In this document: positions 36,688 to 47,248 of the stretch, one piece after another
How the letters are laid out: each line of letters opens with the position of its first letter
Numbering within the stretch: position 1 is the stretch's first letter
NCBI RefSeq assembly: GCF_003263785.1
Contig: NZ_JYJK01000083.1
Location: 1-47,706 of the forward strand
DNA from: Vibrio variabilis
GTDB taxonomy: Bacteria; Pseudomonadota; Gammaproteobacteria; Enterobacterales; Vibrionaceae
Reading direction: 5' to 3'
DNA length: 47,706 bases
Notes under the pieces: model-generated
Database searches by the model: none
What the model was told of the DNA's origin: nothing
Seen by the model: only the letters and a program-made list of their open reading frames with translations
Position numbers and translations under genes: made by a program

Positions 36688-36707
36688 CCGGCACGCGAAC
36701 GTGCCGG
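36688..36707 (-). terminator. Terminator between receptor gene and TonB operon
   Basis: CCGGCACG pairs perfectly with CGTGCCGG around a four-base loop (TTCG on the minus strand, a very stable tetraloop). On the minus strand it is followed by CTTTTTAC. It lies 20 bases past the receptor stop codon and 35 bases before the DUF3450 start. Confidence 0.85.
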
Positions 36708-36727
36708 AAACAGGAGGAAGGGATTAA

Positions 36728-39381
36728 TTAAAATTTCATGTTTACGTTGGCGTAGAAGTAACGGCCGATAACGTCATAGGTTGTGGCGTCTGTGTTACCC
36801 GAGATGGTGTCAAGGATAAGCGGTGGTGTTTCATCAAACAGGTTGTTGACACCGCCAGACAAGGTGAAGCCGTTATCAAACGCGTAGCCAGCGCTCAAGT
36901 CATGGTAGAACATGGTTGGTACGCTAAAGTTGTATGTGTCTTGTGGTGCGTCAGCAGCACCTGGCAGTTCGTAATCAACACCTGCAATCATGCGAGTATT
37001 CCAGTTCACACGCCATGCGTCACGAGTGACACCCAAGTTAAGCGTAGAGCGGTACTTACTGTATAGACCGATTTGGTCACTGATGAATTTACCAGCGTAA
37101 TCGACAACAGAGCCATCCGCCTGTGTCACTTCGTGCTTGAAGTTGTAGGTGTTGTCCCAGTTTGCTTTGAAGACGACGACGTCAAAGTCATGCACGTAGC
37201 GCAAGTTGAAGTCGATACCGTTTTTCTCAAGCTTACCTAGGTTTGTGGTACGAGCATCGATAGAAACAATGTCGCCGTTACCGTCACGAGTGATCTTGTC
37301 ACAGTACTCGCCTGTTTTTGCACATTGATCCAGCATAAGTTGAGGGTCAACGGCATCAATCAGGTTTTCAAGTTCTACTTGCCAGTAATCAACCGTGGCA
37401 GAGAAACCCTCTACAAAAGATGGTGACAGTACAAAACCTAATGACGCGGTATGACCTTCTTCAGGCTGGAGTTCTTGGTTTGAACCATAGAAAACAGGGA
37501 ACTGGGTACGGCCACTGGTGTCTTGACCTGTTGGGTCGGATAGGACGTCAAAGCTTTCTGTTGCACCACCGTACAGGTCGGCAATGGATGGGGCACGGAA
37601 TACTTCGTTGTAGGTACCGCGAAGCATCAAATCGCCAATAGGTTGGTACAAGAAGCTGTAACCCATGGTCGTCGCGCCACCAAATGTGGAGTATTTATCA
37701 TGCGAGCGGTGATCTTAGCTTCTAAGTACTCTGCCATCGTCACTTCAGAAAGAATTGGAACTAACAGTTCGCCGTAGAATGAGTCAACGGTGTAGCCACC
37801 CGCGGTTTCCGATTCCGCATTGCCCGAAGCGTTACCCAGAACCACTAACGCGTCTGGTTGGTTTGCACCTTGTTCGTCACGGTTTTGATAACCGGCAGCA
37901 AAAGCGATGGTGCCCATGTCTGTTTCGTAGATGTCGCCTGTGACATTGAAGTTAATGATCTGCTGTTGGTTAAAGCCGGTATCTTGGCGAGTGAAGGTAG
38001 CGTAATCCAGTGCTTCTTGGCTGACGTTGCCAAGAATGTCCATTGGCACACAGCCAGGAATAACGTTACCGCCCGCGTCAAGACATTGGCCATTTGCAGA
38101 TGGACCTACCGCATTGCTGACGCGATCTTTAATGAATACACCATCTTCAATTTGTTTGGTCTTAGTTTTGCCCCAGTTGTAGTTGGCATCCCAAGTCCAA
38201 CCATTTTGGAACTCACCATCCAAGCCAAGTACTACGCGGCCTGTGTCTGATTCGAAGAAGCGGTTTCGTCCACCTGTTTCGACCATACGGCGACGCCAGT
38301 CAACGATATCAGCGCCTGTATTGTTGAACTCATTGTCTTTAGAAATGGGGTCGTAGCCGCTGAACTTACCAAAGATAGGCTCGGCAGCCAGTAGATAGTT
38401 AGACTCTGAGTTTGAGTAAAGCGCTTCGAATGTCGCGGTAACTGGACCAAGGATGCTAGTTTCACCTAGCAGGTAGTTACCTTGAGCAGCAAGATAGCGA
38501 CGCTGTGCTGGACGTTTTAAGTAATTGTCCGGCGCGTAGTTGTAAAGATCATCCGGCGCATTAAAGTCACGAAGCGTATCGCTGCCTTCTGGGCCAAATG
38601 TCTTACCGTCATAATAGCCCCATGGTGGCGCTGAACTACCACTTTGGAACTGACCTCCGTACCCATCGTGTTGTAGGTCGGTATTGGCGAAACCACGATC
38701 ACCGGCCATGATTTCGTCTTCTTTGGTCATGCCCGCAGAAAAGGTAATATTACCGCGATCGTTAGACGCACCAGCGAGCATGCTGATGTCAGTGACTTGA
38801 CCATCGCTGTTTGATGTGGTGCCACGCTTAGCATTAAGCTCAAAGCCTTCGAAGTTCTGTTTAGTGATGATGTTAACAACACCACCGATTGCATCAGAAC
38901 CGTAGACCGAAGACGCGCCATTTTTCAGTACTTCAATACGCTCTACCATTGCGGCAGGAATCATATTTAAGTCAACGGATGCGTCTGCCCCCGTACCACC
39001 ATTAACCATACGGCGACCATTGACAAGAACGAGTGTACGCTCTGCGCCTAAACCGCGTAAGTTTACCGTTGCAGCACCATTACTGCCGTTATTTACAGAG
39101 GTGCTTTGTACCGTACCGCCCACGCCAGGCAATTGGTTCAAGACATCACCAATGGCAACCAAACCGGTGTTTTCAATGTATTCCGATGATAGGACTTGAA
39201 CTGGTTCAGCGCCTTCCATCTCCACTCGAGAGATTCGTGACCCGGTCACTTTCATTTTCTGAAGCTTTTCTACGTCCTGTTGTCCCGTTTCTTCAGCAAA
39301 CGCTATCGGCACTGCGAAGAGATTCGCAGTACCAAGCGCAAGACTCACTGCTACCGAGAGACATGTGTTTTTTTTTAACAT
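36728..39381 (-). CDS. TonB-dependent outer-membrane receptor (one frameshift)
   Basis: Repaired length is 884 residues. A signal peptide ending FAVPIAFAEE precedes the plug domain (MKVTGSRISRVEMEGAEPVQ, ERTLVLVNGRRM, IERIEVLKNGASSVYGSDAIGG-like region), then a 22-stranded barrel ending in ANVNMKF. The frame breaks near 37698: one C missing, and the repair gives ITARHDKYSTFGGATTMGYS, the usual barrel motif. I start at the ATG at 39381 with GGAG seven bases upstream. It is adjacent to its own TonB energy operon. The substrate is unknown. The plug resembles receptors of the oligosaccharide, peptide and vitamin classes rather than classic siderophore receptors, and I see no Fur box. Confidence 0.9.
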
Positions 39382-40148
39382 CCTTGTACTCCGTTTCACC
39401 AGTTTTCTCCTGGTGTCTGTTGTGTATTGCATTTTTGATTGAATCGTTAATTCGGTGTTAACGACAGCGCAACTTATGACGGGTTAAAAAAGTAATGTCA
39501 AATCAGCCGTTTAAAGAGAACGCCAGTTTGTAAAAAGTGGTAAATTCTTAAAAATGTCATTTGAATGGTGTTTTCTTGTAAAAAAAATGTGAAAAACAGA
39601 GTGATTTATAAAAATTTCCGTTGAATCTAGCAATTGAGGTGAAATTAGATCATTGTTCGATCTTAGTTTAAACAATTGGATTTTTATGCTGCCTTTCGTG
39701 GTTTATTGTGGAATTATAAGCTAATTGTGAAATTTCACAGTAATTCATAGTTTAGATGAATTGTCTATATTTTAACCATAGGTGTCGCTGTGCCTTGATA
39801 TATAAGCGATGCGCATCATGATATTACACCTAGTGCATATTTGCTCAGTGAATAAGTATGCAGTTATTATGGATCAATTCTTACTGTTTTATGTAGAGTT
39901 AATGCTCTATCTGCTAGTTTGATATATTGGAGGGAGGTTAATTCTAAAATTATGTTCTTTTTTTCAATTTATGAGTGCAATTATTTAAAAGTGACAGTGT
40001 TGATGGTTTGTGATAAAAATGCTGTCGAAAACAAAGTGAGCTAAAAATAATCATACAGGCAGGAAGCTTAGTAATTATTTTTTTACTAGAAAATAAATGC
40101 TCGCTGTTTCCAATATTCAATGAACAGCAAACATGGAGAAGTTGATAA
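39382..40148. other. Long divergent intergenic region between receptor and importer
   Basis: This AT-rich stretch of 767 bases separates the TonB-dependent receptor (minus) from the peptide importer operon (plus). I find no gene. Poly-A and poly-T stretches near 39540-39620 would allow curvature. A perfect 14-bp palindrome near its middle (39726-39739) is the best candidate operator. I see no match to a Fur box. The last 15 bases before yejB contain GGAGA as its ribosome site. Confidence 0.5.
39726..39739. promoter_or_regulatory. Perfect palindrome in the divergent region
   Basis: TGTGAAATTTCACA is a perfect 14-bp palindrome, 345 bases from the receptor start and 410 from the importer start. 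Its half-sites TGTGA/TCACA are those of CRP, but the spacer is four bases, not six, so a different dimeric regulator is more likely. Confidence 0.4.
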
Positions 40149-41174
40149 ATGCTGTCCTATTTTCTACGTCGTCTGGTACTGGTGGTGCCGACGTTTATAG
40201 GCGTCACGATACTAATATTTGCCATTACACGTTTTGTACCAGGCGGGCCTGTCGAAAGAATGCTGGCAAATATGCATTCTCAAGGAGATGGTGGTGGTTC
40301 ACTGTCGATGTCTGGTACAAATTCCGCATTATCTGAAGAGCAAATTCAAGAACTCAACGCGTTTTATGGTCTCGACAAGCCCGTCCATGTGGCATATTTA
40401 GAATGGATCACTAACCTAGCTAAATTAGACCTTGGTGAATCTACTCGATATTACGAACCTGTCACTGATATGATCGCAGAGCGCCTACCTGTATCGCTAT
40501 TTTATGGAGGGATGACCTTCTTTATCAGCTACTTTATCTCTATTCCTCTTGGATACTATAAAGCATTGAAGCATGGCTCTGTTTTTGACTCTTTATCTTC
40601 CGTTGCAATTTTCGTTGGTTACGCACTGCCGGGCTACGTAGTTGGTGTTTTACTGATCACGCTTTTCAGCTATCACCTTGAGTGGACGCCAATGGGTGGC
40701 TTTACCAGTGATGATTTTGAAGATTATGAGCTTGTGTCTGAGCAAGTGAAAGACATTATGTGGCACGCAATATTACCACTTGTCTGTTATCTGATTGGTG
40801 ATTTTGCTACGTTGACGATGACGATGAAAAATAATCTGATGGAGAACTTATCCGCAGACTATATCAGAACAGCCATTGCCAAAGGACTGCCATTCAAGCA
40901 GGCCGTTAGAAAGCACGCGCTTCGCAATAGTCTTATTCCAATTGCTAGCCACTTCGGTAATTCCTTATTGTTCTTTATGACAGGTGCTTTCTTGATAGAA
41001 GTGATATTTAATATCGATGGGATAGGTCTACTGGGTTACGAATCTATTATGGAGCGAGATTATCCTGTCGTCATGGGAATAGTGGCGATAAACGCTATTT
41101 TGCTACTAATTGGGAACATTATTTCCGATATATGTGTTGCTCTTGTTGATCCACGTGTGAAGTTTGGGAGTTAG
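40149..41174 (+). CDS. yejB: Peptide ABC transporter permease, YejB-like
   Basis: The protein has 341 residues and six membrane segments. It begins MLSYFLRRLVLVVPTFIGVT, typical of DppB/OppB/YejB permeases, with FVPGGPVERML following. The cytoplasmic EAA-like loop (SADYIRTAIAKGLPFKQAVR) contacts the ATPase, and the end (IGLLGYESIMERDYPVVMG, ISDICVALVDPRVKF) closely resembles E. coli YejB. It is the first gene of a five-gene importer operon. GGAGA lies about ten bases before the ATG. The next permease gene begins three bases after its stop. Confidence 0.87.
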   Translation: MLSYFLRRLVLVVPTFIGVTILIFAITRFVPGGPVERMLANMHSQGDGGGSLSMSGTNSALSEEQIQELNAFYGLDKPVHVAYLEWITNLAKLDLGESTRYYEPVTDMIAERLPVSLFYGGMTFFISYFISIPLGYYKALKHGSVFDSLSSVAIFVGYALPGYVVGVLLITLFSYHLEWTPMGGFTSDDFEDYELVSEQVKDIMWHAILPLVCYLIGDFATLTMTMKNNLMENLSADYIRTAIAKGLPFKQAVRKHALRNSLIPIASHFGNSLLFFMTGAFLIEVIFNIDGIGLLGYESIMERDYPVVMGIVAINAILLLIGNIISDICVALVDPRVKFGS

Positions 41175-41177
41175 TTC

Positions 41178-42218
41178 ATGGTTATTAGCCCACTTACTAA
41201 GAAGAAGCTCATTAACTTTAAACGGATTAAACGTGGATATTGGTCGTTTATTGTTTTGTCCTTAATGTTAGTGTTGTCTTTATTCGCAGAATTGCTCATC
41301 AATAGTAAAGCCTTAGTGGTGAAGTACCAAGGTAGCTATTATTTTCCTGTTTTTAGTGATGTTAGGCTAGGGACGGAGTTTGGCCAAGAAAATGCCGGCG
41401 AGGCAGATTACCGTGCTCTACAAATCGCATTAGAAGCGCAGCAAGGTGATGATTTTGTGGTCATGCCTTTTGTGCCGTGGAACCCTTATGAACAGGACTT
41501 TTCCGGTGACTATCCCCCTAATGCTCCCAGTGTTGAATCGAGACACTTCTTGGGCACTGATGTTATTGGGCGCGATATATTAGCGCGTTTAGTGTACGGA
41601 TTTAGAACGGCAATGGGATTTGCCTTGCTTACTATGGCTGCGTCTTATGCGATTGGCGTTGCAGTCGGGTGTGCCATGGGATTTCTGGGCGGTAAGTTTG
41701 ATCTGTTTGTCCAGCGGTTTATTGAGATCTGGTCCATGGTGCCATTTCTATATGTCATCATGATCTTAGTATCGATTGTTCAACCCAGCTTCACATTGTT
41801 TGTGGCCATTAACGTTATGTTTGGGTGGATGGGAATAACATGGTATATGCGCACGATGACATACAAAGAAGTCGCTCGTGAGTATGTCTCGGCCGCCAAA
41901 GCGCTCGGAGCTTCTAATATTCGCATCGTCTTTAACCATATCTTGCCAAACACCATGGTGATGATCGTAACCCTTGCCCCATTTACGATAGCCGCCAATA
42001 TTACCGCTTTGACTGCTCTGGATTACCTGGGGCTCGGTCTTATGCCACCAACGCCGAGTTGGGGGGAGTTACTGCAACAAGGAAAGTCCAACCTAGACTC
42101 ACCATGGATAGTGACATCCGTTGTTACTGCCATTGTAGCGGTGTTGGTGATGGTGACGTTCATTGGCGAAGCTGTGAGAGCGGCTTTCGACCCTAAGAAG
42201 TTTACCCGCTATGTTTAA
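41178..42218 (+). CDS. yejE: Peptide ABC transporter permease, YejE-like
   Basis: The protein has 346 residues. It opens with a single membrane helix and a long periplasmic insertion containing VKYQGSYYFPVFSDV, as in YejE. After SRHFLGTDVIGRDILARLVYG come five more membrane helices with the EAA-type loop (YVSAAKALGASNIRIVFNHI), ending FIGEAVRAAFDPKKF. These features separate it from ordinary DppC. GGGAG stands upstream of the ATG, which is three bases after the yejB stop. It pairs with YejB to form the channel. Confidence 0.87.
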   Translation: MVISPLTKKKLINFKRIKRGYWSFIVLSLMLVLSLFAELLINSKALVVKYQGSYYFPVFSDVRLGTEFGQENAGEADYRALQIALEAQQGDDFVVMPFVPWNPYEQDFSGDYPPNAPSVESRHFLGTDVIGRDILARLVYGFRTAMGFALLTMAASYAIGVAVGCAMGFLGGKFDLFVQRFIEIWSMVPFLYVIMILVSIVQPSFTLFVAINVMFGWMGITWYMRTMTYKEVAREYVSAAKALGASNIRIVFNHILPNTMVMIVTLAPFTIAANITALTALDYLGLGLMPPTPSWGELLQQGKSNLDSPWIVTSVVTAIVAVLVMVTFIGEAVRAAFDPKKFTRYV

Positions 42219-42316
42219 ATGACGGGCTTGCCCATTGTGAGCTAAAAACCGTATTAACCAACTGGATAGAGGCGTTTGAGACGTCTAGCGTTAAGAAGTA
42301 AGAATAAGGATATCTC

Positions 42317-44151
42317 ATGCATAAAAAGACATTAATCACCGCCGCGTTACTGGCTGCATTCTCCGCTGGAGCTAGTGCTAATGAACTCCCGCCAGGGCTA
42401 ACTTGGATTGATAATATTAATGAGCCGTTGTTTGCCTCTGAGGAAGCAAAGTTTGGCGGCACATTGCGCACTTACATGTCCAGTTTTCCGCAAACGCTAA
42501 GAAGCGTCGGCCCAGATTCAAACTCGGGTCTGCGACACTATTTCATGGATGGCACCCCAAAGCTCGCAGCTAGGCACCCAAACACTGGTAAATGGATCCC
42601 TCAACTCGCCGATGCTTGGGCGTATGGCGATGACAACCAAACGGTGTATTTTAAGCTTAATCCAAAAGCAAAATGGTCCGATGGCGAAAAGGTGGATGCC
42701 GACGACTACTTGTTCATGCTCACTTATAACCGCTCAAAAGATATTGTTGCTCCTTGGTACAACGACTTCTTCACCAACAAAATTGCTGATGTAGTCAAAA
42801 TTGATGATTACACCATCGCCATTAAATCGGCGACTAAAATGAGCCAAGAAGAGTTGATGATACAAATTAACTTACCAAGCAATGGTGTTCAGCCAAGACC
42901 AGAGCATTTTTTCGCTAACCCGAAAAAAGATGAAAATGGTGACGGTATCGAAGATAACTTTGTGCGTAAGTTCAATTTCAAAGCCGAGCCAACGACCTGG
43001 GCTTATTACATGTCCAATGTTAAAAAAGGCAAAAGTGTCACATTTAAGCACGTTGGAGAAGATTGGTGGGGCTACAATAACCGTTACTACAAAAATCGCT
43101 ACAACGTAGAAAAAGTACGCTTGACCGTCATTCGTGATTCCGACATTGCCAGAAAGCACTTTGAGAAAGGTGACCTTGATGTGTTTGGCTTAGTGTTACC
43201 GAGTCTGTGGCATGAGAAGGCTGACAGTAAACCGTATCAGCAAGGCTATATCCAAAAGTTTTGGGGCTTCAATCAAACCGCGCAAGGGGCGGGTGGCCTT
43301 TGGATGAACACCTCAATGCCGCTACTGGAAAGTCGTGATGTGAGAGCGGGTATCGTCTATGCCTCTGATTACGATGGCATGTTAAAAAACGTACTTCGCG
43401 GTGATTACCTTCGAATGCCACATGGAATGGGCGCAGGACATGGCGGTTACGATCGTCCTGACAACCAGGCACCAGCATTTGACCCAGCAAAAGCGATTCG
43501 TTATTTCGAAGCCGCTGGTTTTGACAAGGTTGGTGCAGATGGTATTCGCGTTAATGACAAAGGGCAGCGTTTAAGCTTCGATATCACTTATGGCTACCCT
43601 CCACACACACCAAGAGTGGCGTATCTTAAAGAGCAAGCCAAACAAGCCGGCTTGGAATTTAACCTTAACCTGGTTGATGGCTCGTCGGCGTTTAAGTACA
43701 TCCTAGAGAAAAACACCAACTCGCTTTCTTGCACATGGGCGGCGGTGAAATCCCTGCTTACTGGGAGTATTTGCACTCAGACAATGCGAAGCCGCAAACC
43801 AATAATCACACCTTCTATCAAAACCCTGATATGGATAAGCTGATTGACCAGTATGTGGTTGAGTTTGATGTTGAGAAAAAGCAGCAATTGTCTCATCAGA
43901 TCCAACAAAAAGTGTCGGATGAGTTTTTAATCGTTCCTGGTTATATGGTGCCATACACTCGTGAAGCCCATTGGCGCTGGTTGCGCGTGCCAGAAAACGG
44001 CATGACCAAATTGACTGAAACCATGTTCTCGGTAACGGATGTCGCGAACTTCTGGATAGATAGCGATTTGAAAAAACAGACCAAGTCAGCTATGAAGAAA
44101 GGTGAGAGCTTTGAGCCCGTCACCATCGTCGACGACACCTTCAAACTGTGA
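42317..44151 (+). CDS. yejA: Periplasmic peptide-binding protein, YejA-like (one frameshift)
   Basis: Repaired length is 611 residues, the size of YejA. It has a signal peptide (TLITAALLAAFSAGASA) and the YejA-type opening (FGGTLRTYMSSFPQTLRSVG, PDSNSGLRHYF), then the SBP_bac_5 fold (KWSDGEKVDADDYLF, PYTREAHWRW at the end). The frame breaks near 43713: one A missing from a run of A; the repair gives LEKKHQLAFLHMGGGEIPAYW. This protein captures the substrate for the two permeases. E. coli YejA-type systems import microcin C and related peptides. The gene lies 98 bases after yejE, longer than the other gaps, so it could have its own expression level. Confidence 0.88.
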
Positions 44152-44177
44152 TGCGTTGCGAGCAGCGAGAGGCAATA

Positions 44178-45032
44178 ATGCAAGAAGATGTGATTTTGAG
44201 TGTACGAGATCTCGCCGTCAGTTTTCATAATGATGAGGGCAGTCGTGAGGTCTTGCATGGCGTGAGTTTCGATGTAAAAGCGGGGCGAACTTTGGGTATT
44301 GTGGGTGAATCTGGGAGTGGAAAGAGTGTCACTGCGATGTCCATCATGGGGCTTTTGCCAAAGCCCTATGGCGAGGTCACTGCAGGGCAGATCTTCTATC
44401 GTGATACTGACTTACTTCAACTCGCGCCGGAACAGATGTACGCCATGCGTGGTGACCGGATTTCGATTATCTTTCAAGATCCGATGACAGCGCTAAATCC
44501 GGTGCAAAGCGTTGGCAAGCAGCTCAATGAGGTGTTAGAGCTGCATCGTCCAGAGCTGAATAAAGCTGAGCGGCGGGCTACGTCTCTGGAGATGCTCACC
44601 AAGGTTCGGATCCCACAGCCTGAAAAACGCCTAGATGAGTATCCCCACAACTTGTCTGGCGGTATGCGTCAGCGAGTGATGATCGCCATGGCACTGGCTT
44701 GTAAACCCGACATTTTGATATGTGACGAGCCGACCACAGCCCTTGATGTGACGGTACAAGCTTCGATTTTGGAGTTGATGCAAGATTTGCAGCAAGAAAC
44801 GGGCATGTCGATGATTTTTATCACTCATGACTTGGGCGTGGTTGCGGAAATTTGTGATGATGTCGCTGTGATGTTCGCAGGTAAAATAGTAGAGCAAGCC
44901 GACGTATTTGACCTGTTTGATCATCCAAAGCATCCCTATACAGAACGATTATTAGGCTTGATACCAAGTTTAGATAATCCACCTAAGCACAAAATTGACA
45001 TTAAACCGATTACCGAAGACATGTTCCGTTAA
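44178..45032 (+). CDS. Peptide ABC transporter ATP-binding protein (DppD/YejF N-half type)
   Basis: The protein has 284 residues and one complete ABC domain: Walker [10 protein letters not shown]-loop in [10 protein letters not shown], signature LSGGMRQR, Walker [14 protein letters not shown] and the switch histidine in FITHDLG. A short C-terminal [14 protein letters not shown] follows, the usual oligopeptide-transporter tail. I start at the ATG at 44178, with GAGAGG six bases upstream; a GTG at 44148 would overlap yejA. In E. coli the corresponding YejF is one protein with two ABC domains; here they are two genes. Confidence 0.88.
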   Translation: MQEDVILSVRDLAVSFHNDEGSREVLHGVSFDVKAGRTLGIVGESGSGKSVTAMSIMGLLPKPYGEVTAGQIFYRDTDLLQLAPEQMYAMRGDRISIIFQDPMTALNPVQSVGKQLNEVLELHRPELNKAERRATSLEMLTKVRIPQPEKRLDEYPHNLSGGMRQRVMIAMALACKPDILICDEPTTALDVTVQASILELMQDLQQETGMSMIFITHDLGVVAEICDDVAVMFAGKIVEQADVFDLFDHPKHPYTERLLGLIPSLDNPPKHKIDIKPITEDMFR

Positions 45033-45056
45033 GGTAGAAATTCTTAAGGTTACTAG

Positions 45057-45865
45057 ATGAGTGAATTATTGAAAATAACGGACTTAAAGCAGTACTTTCG
45101 ATCCGGTAGTGGCATTTTTCGACGCGGCTATGTCATGAAGGCGGTGGACGGGGTGTCACTGTCGATAAAACGGGGCGAAACTTTAGGCTTGGTTGGCGAA
45201 TCGGGGTGCGGTAAAAGCACGTTAGGAAGGACAATTTTAAAGCTACTTGAGCCATGTGACGGGAAAATTGTGTTTGAGGGGGAAGACATTACTAAGTTGT
45301 CGCCCGAGATATGCGCCCCTTGCGCAAACAAATGCAAATCGTGTTTCAAGACCCAATGGAGTCACTCAATCCAAGGCATACCGTGGGCATGATTTTAGAA
45401 GAGCCGTTTGTTATTCATAAATTAGGGAGTCCTGCAGAGCGCCAGAAATGGGTTAAAGAGCTGCTCGAAAAAGTAGGGTTACCTGAGGATGCCATTGATC
45501 GTTATCCGCATGAATTTTCCGGCGGACAGCGTCAACGGATTGGCATTGCGCGTGCAATCGCGGTGAAACCAAAGCTGCTGATTTGTGATGAATCAGTATC
45601 AGCGCTAGATGTGTCGGTGCAGGCGCAAATACTCAACTTGTTGCTCGATTTACAGCGCGAATTGAATTTAGCCATTATTTTCATATCTCACGATCTGTCG
45701 GTAGTGAGACATGTTTCCGATAATGTGGCGGTGATGAAAGCGGGTAGGGTTGTGGAGTATGGATCGAGTGATGAGGTATATCATACGCCCAAGCATGATT
45801 ACACAAAAACGTTGCTATCCGCCATACCTATTACTCACCCTAAGTATCGGAAATCGAGACGCTAG
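45057..45865 (+). CDS. Peptide ABC transporter ATP-binding protein (DppF/YejF C-half type, one frameshift)
   Basis: Repaired length is 269 residues. Walker A is GESGCGKS, the Q-loop is IVFQDPMESLNPR, the signature is FSGGQRQRIGIARA, Walker B is LLICDESVSALDVS, and the switch histidine lies in FISHDLSV. The Glu after the Walker B Asp is present. The frame breaks near 45317: one C missing, and the repair gives KLSPRDMRPLRKQM. It pairs with the preceding ATPase to drive the importer. AAGG lies eight bases ahead of the ATG. A terminator follows 20 bases after the stop codon. Confidence 0.88.
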
Positions 45866-45885
45866 ACAAACTAGACTTAATATAC

Positions 45886-45919
45886 AAAAAAGCTCGGGCA
45901 ATAATGACCGAGCTTTTTT
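45886..45919. terminator. Bidirectional intrinsic terminator
   Basis: A 12-bp stem (AAAAAAGCTCGG and its complement) has a ten-base loop, with an A-run before and a T-run after. It ends the importer operon on the plus strand and the alcohol dehydrogenase gene on the minus strand. Confidence 0.9.
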
Positions 45920-45929
45920 ACGGGGCTAT

Positions 45930-47072
45930 TTACAGCGCATTTGCTAAAATCTGACGCGACACATCGATAGTAATAGCTTGGTTCTCACCAAGCCTGATAT
46001 ACCCATAGTCTTCAAGCTTTTTGATCACCGCGTCTACCGCTTCAGATTTGTCGCCTTCGACTTCTGACAGGCGTGTATCTACGTTCAACTTCTTATAGAA
46101 AGCCTCGATGGCATTAATCGTGCGCTCGGCTAAATCGTCACTTGTAGAGAGACCAAATACGTTTCTCCCCATCTGCTCAATTTTTTCTTTTTTAAATGCC
46201 ATCTGGCTGCGAAGTAGTGACGGCTGAACAATAGCTAACGAGCGCGCGTGATCCACGTTCCATAGGGCGGTAAGCTGGTGGCCTATCATATGTGTCGCCC
46301 AATCTTGTGGCATGCCCGTGCCAATGAGGCCGTTGAGTGCTTGGTTCGCTGTCCACATTAGATTCGCTCGCCATGCATCATCACGTTGCTCAAATGAATC
46401 TCCAAGCACAAGCAGATTGCGAAGCAGCACTTCAGCGTAACCTTCCTGAACCATGTGACCTGTTGGCGAAGTAATGTATTGTTCGCAGACGTGTACCCAA
46501 GCGTCAACCAAGCCATTGATCAGTTGGCGTTCAGGCAGAGTTTTCATGGCATCTGGGTCTAGAACAGCGAATGCAGGTCTGACCGTAGGCGATAGGAAGC
46601 CGAGCTTTTCTTGGGTCGCTTTCTTGGTTACCACGGCGCCCATGTTGGACTCAGAGCCGGTTGCTGGCAATGTAAGTATGACACCAAGTGGAATCGCAGT
46701 TTCTGGTTTGTAAGCACCGGTGATGAGATCCCAACTGTCGCCATCGTGCAAAGATGCGGCAGCGACGTATTTGGTGCCATCAATGACACTACCGCCGCCC
46801 ACAGCAAGTAGATATGTGACGTTCTCTGCTTTCACTATGTCGATGGCTTTATCTAGAGTTTCTTTTGTTGGATTAGCCTCAACACCTGAGAACTCGAGCC
46901 ACTCATGACCGCTCAGTGCCGCGGTGACTTGGTCATAAACGCCATTCTTTTTGATAGAGCCGCCGCCGTAGATAACGAGGACTTTGGAATCTTTAGGGAT
47001 GCTGTTGGTGATTTGTTCAATCTGACCTTGGCCAAAGTGAATCACAGTAGGGTTCACGTAGCTGAATTTCAT
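45930..47072 (-). CDS. yqhD: Iron-containing alcohol dehydrogenase, YqhD-like
   Basis: The protein has 380 residues, close to E. coli YqhD (387). The N-terminal nucleotide-binding domain has GGGSIKKNGVYDQV and AVGGGSVIDGTKYVA. The metal-binding residues are visible in LVDAWVHVCEQY (Asp and His) and in DWATHMIGHQL and NVDHARSLA (two His). YqhD-type enzymes reduce short-chain aldehydes with NADPH and protect against lipid-peroxidation products. AAGG precedes the ATG. The gene is monocistronic and convergent with the importer operon. The exact substrate here is inferred from the family. Confidence 0.9.
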   Translation of the reverse strand: MKFSYVNPTVIHFGQGQIEQITNSIPKDSKVLVIYGGGSIKKNGVYDQVTAALSGHEWLEFSGVEANPTKETLDKAIDIVKAENVTYLLAVGGGSVIDGTKYVAAASLHDGDSWDLITGAYKPETAIPLGVILTLPATGSESNMGAVVTKKATQEKLGFLSPTVRPAFAVLDPDAMKTLPERQLINGLVDAWVHVCEQYITSPTGHMVQEGYAEVLLRNLLVLGDSFEQRDDAWRANLMWTANQALNGLIGTGMPQDWATHMIGHQLTALWNVDHARSLAIVQPSLLRSQMAFKKEKIEQMGRNVFGLSTSDDLAERTINAIEAFYKKLNVDTRLSEVEGDKSEAVDAVIKKLEDYGYIRLGENQAITIDVSRQILANAL

Positions 47073-47248
47073 GACTTTGCCTTATTCCTAGTAGGGTTAG
47101 CTTGGTATGTGTCGCTTGATATCTATAGCTTAGTTAACTGATGTTCAGTTATTTGAATGCTGTTACTTATACTTGGGGCAAATAGATCAGGCTTCAAGGG
47201 GAAACCTGATCCAGATGAGTCTATTTCGAGGCGTGTACCGGCATCAAG

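Noticed and set aside
39726..39739. Classical CRP site
   Set aside because: The half-sites match but the spacer is four bases, whereas CRP sites need six.
39382..40148. Fur box controlling the receptor
   Set aside because: I looked for GATAATGATAATCATTATC-like sequence on both strands and saw no good match, so iron control is not supported by sequence.
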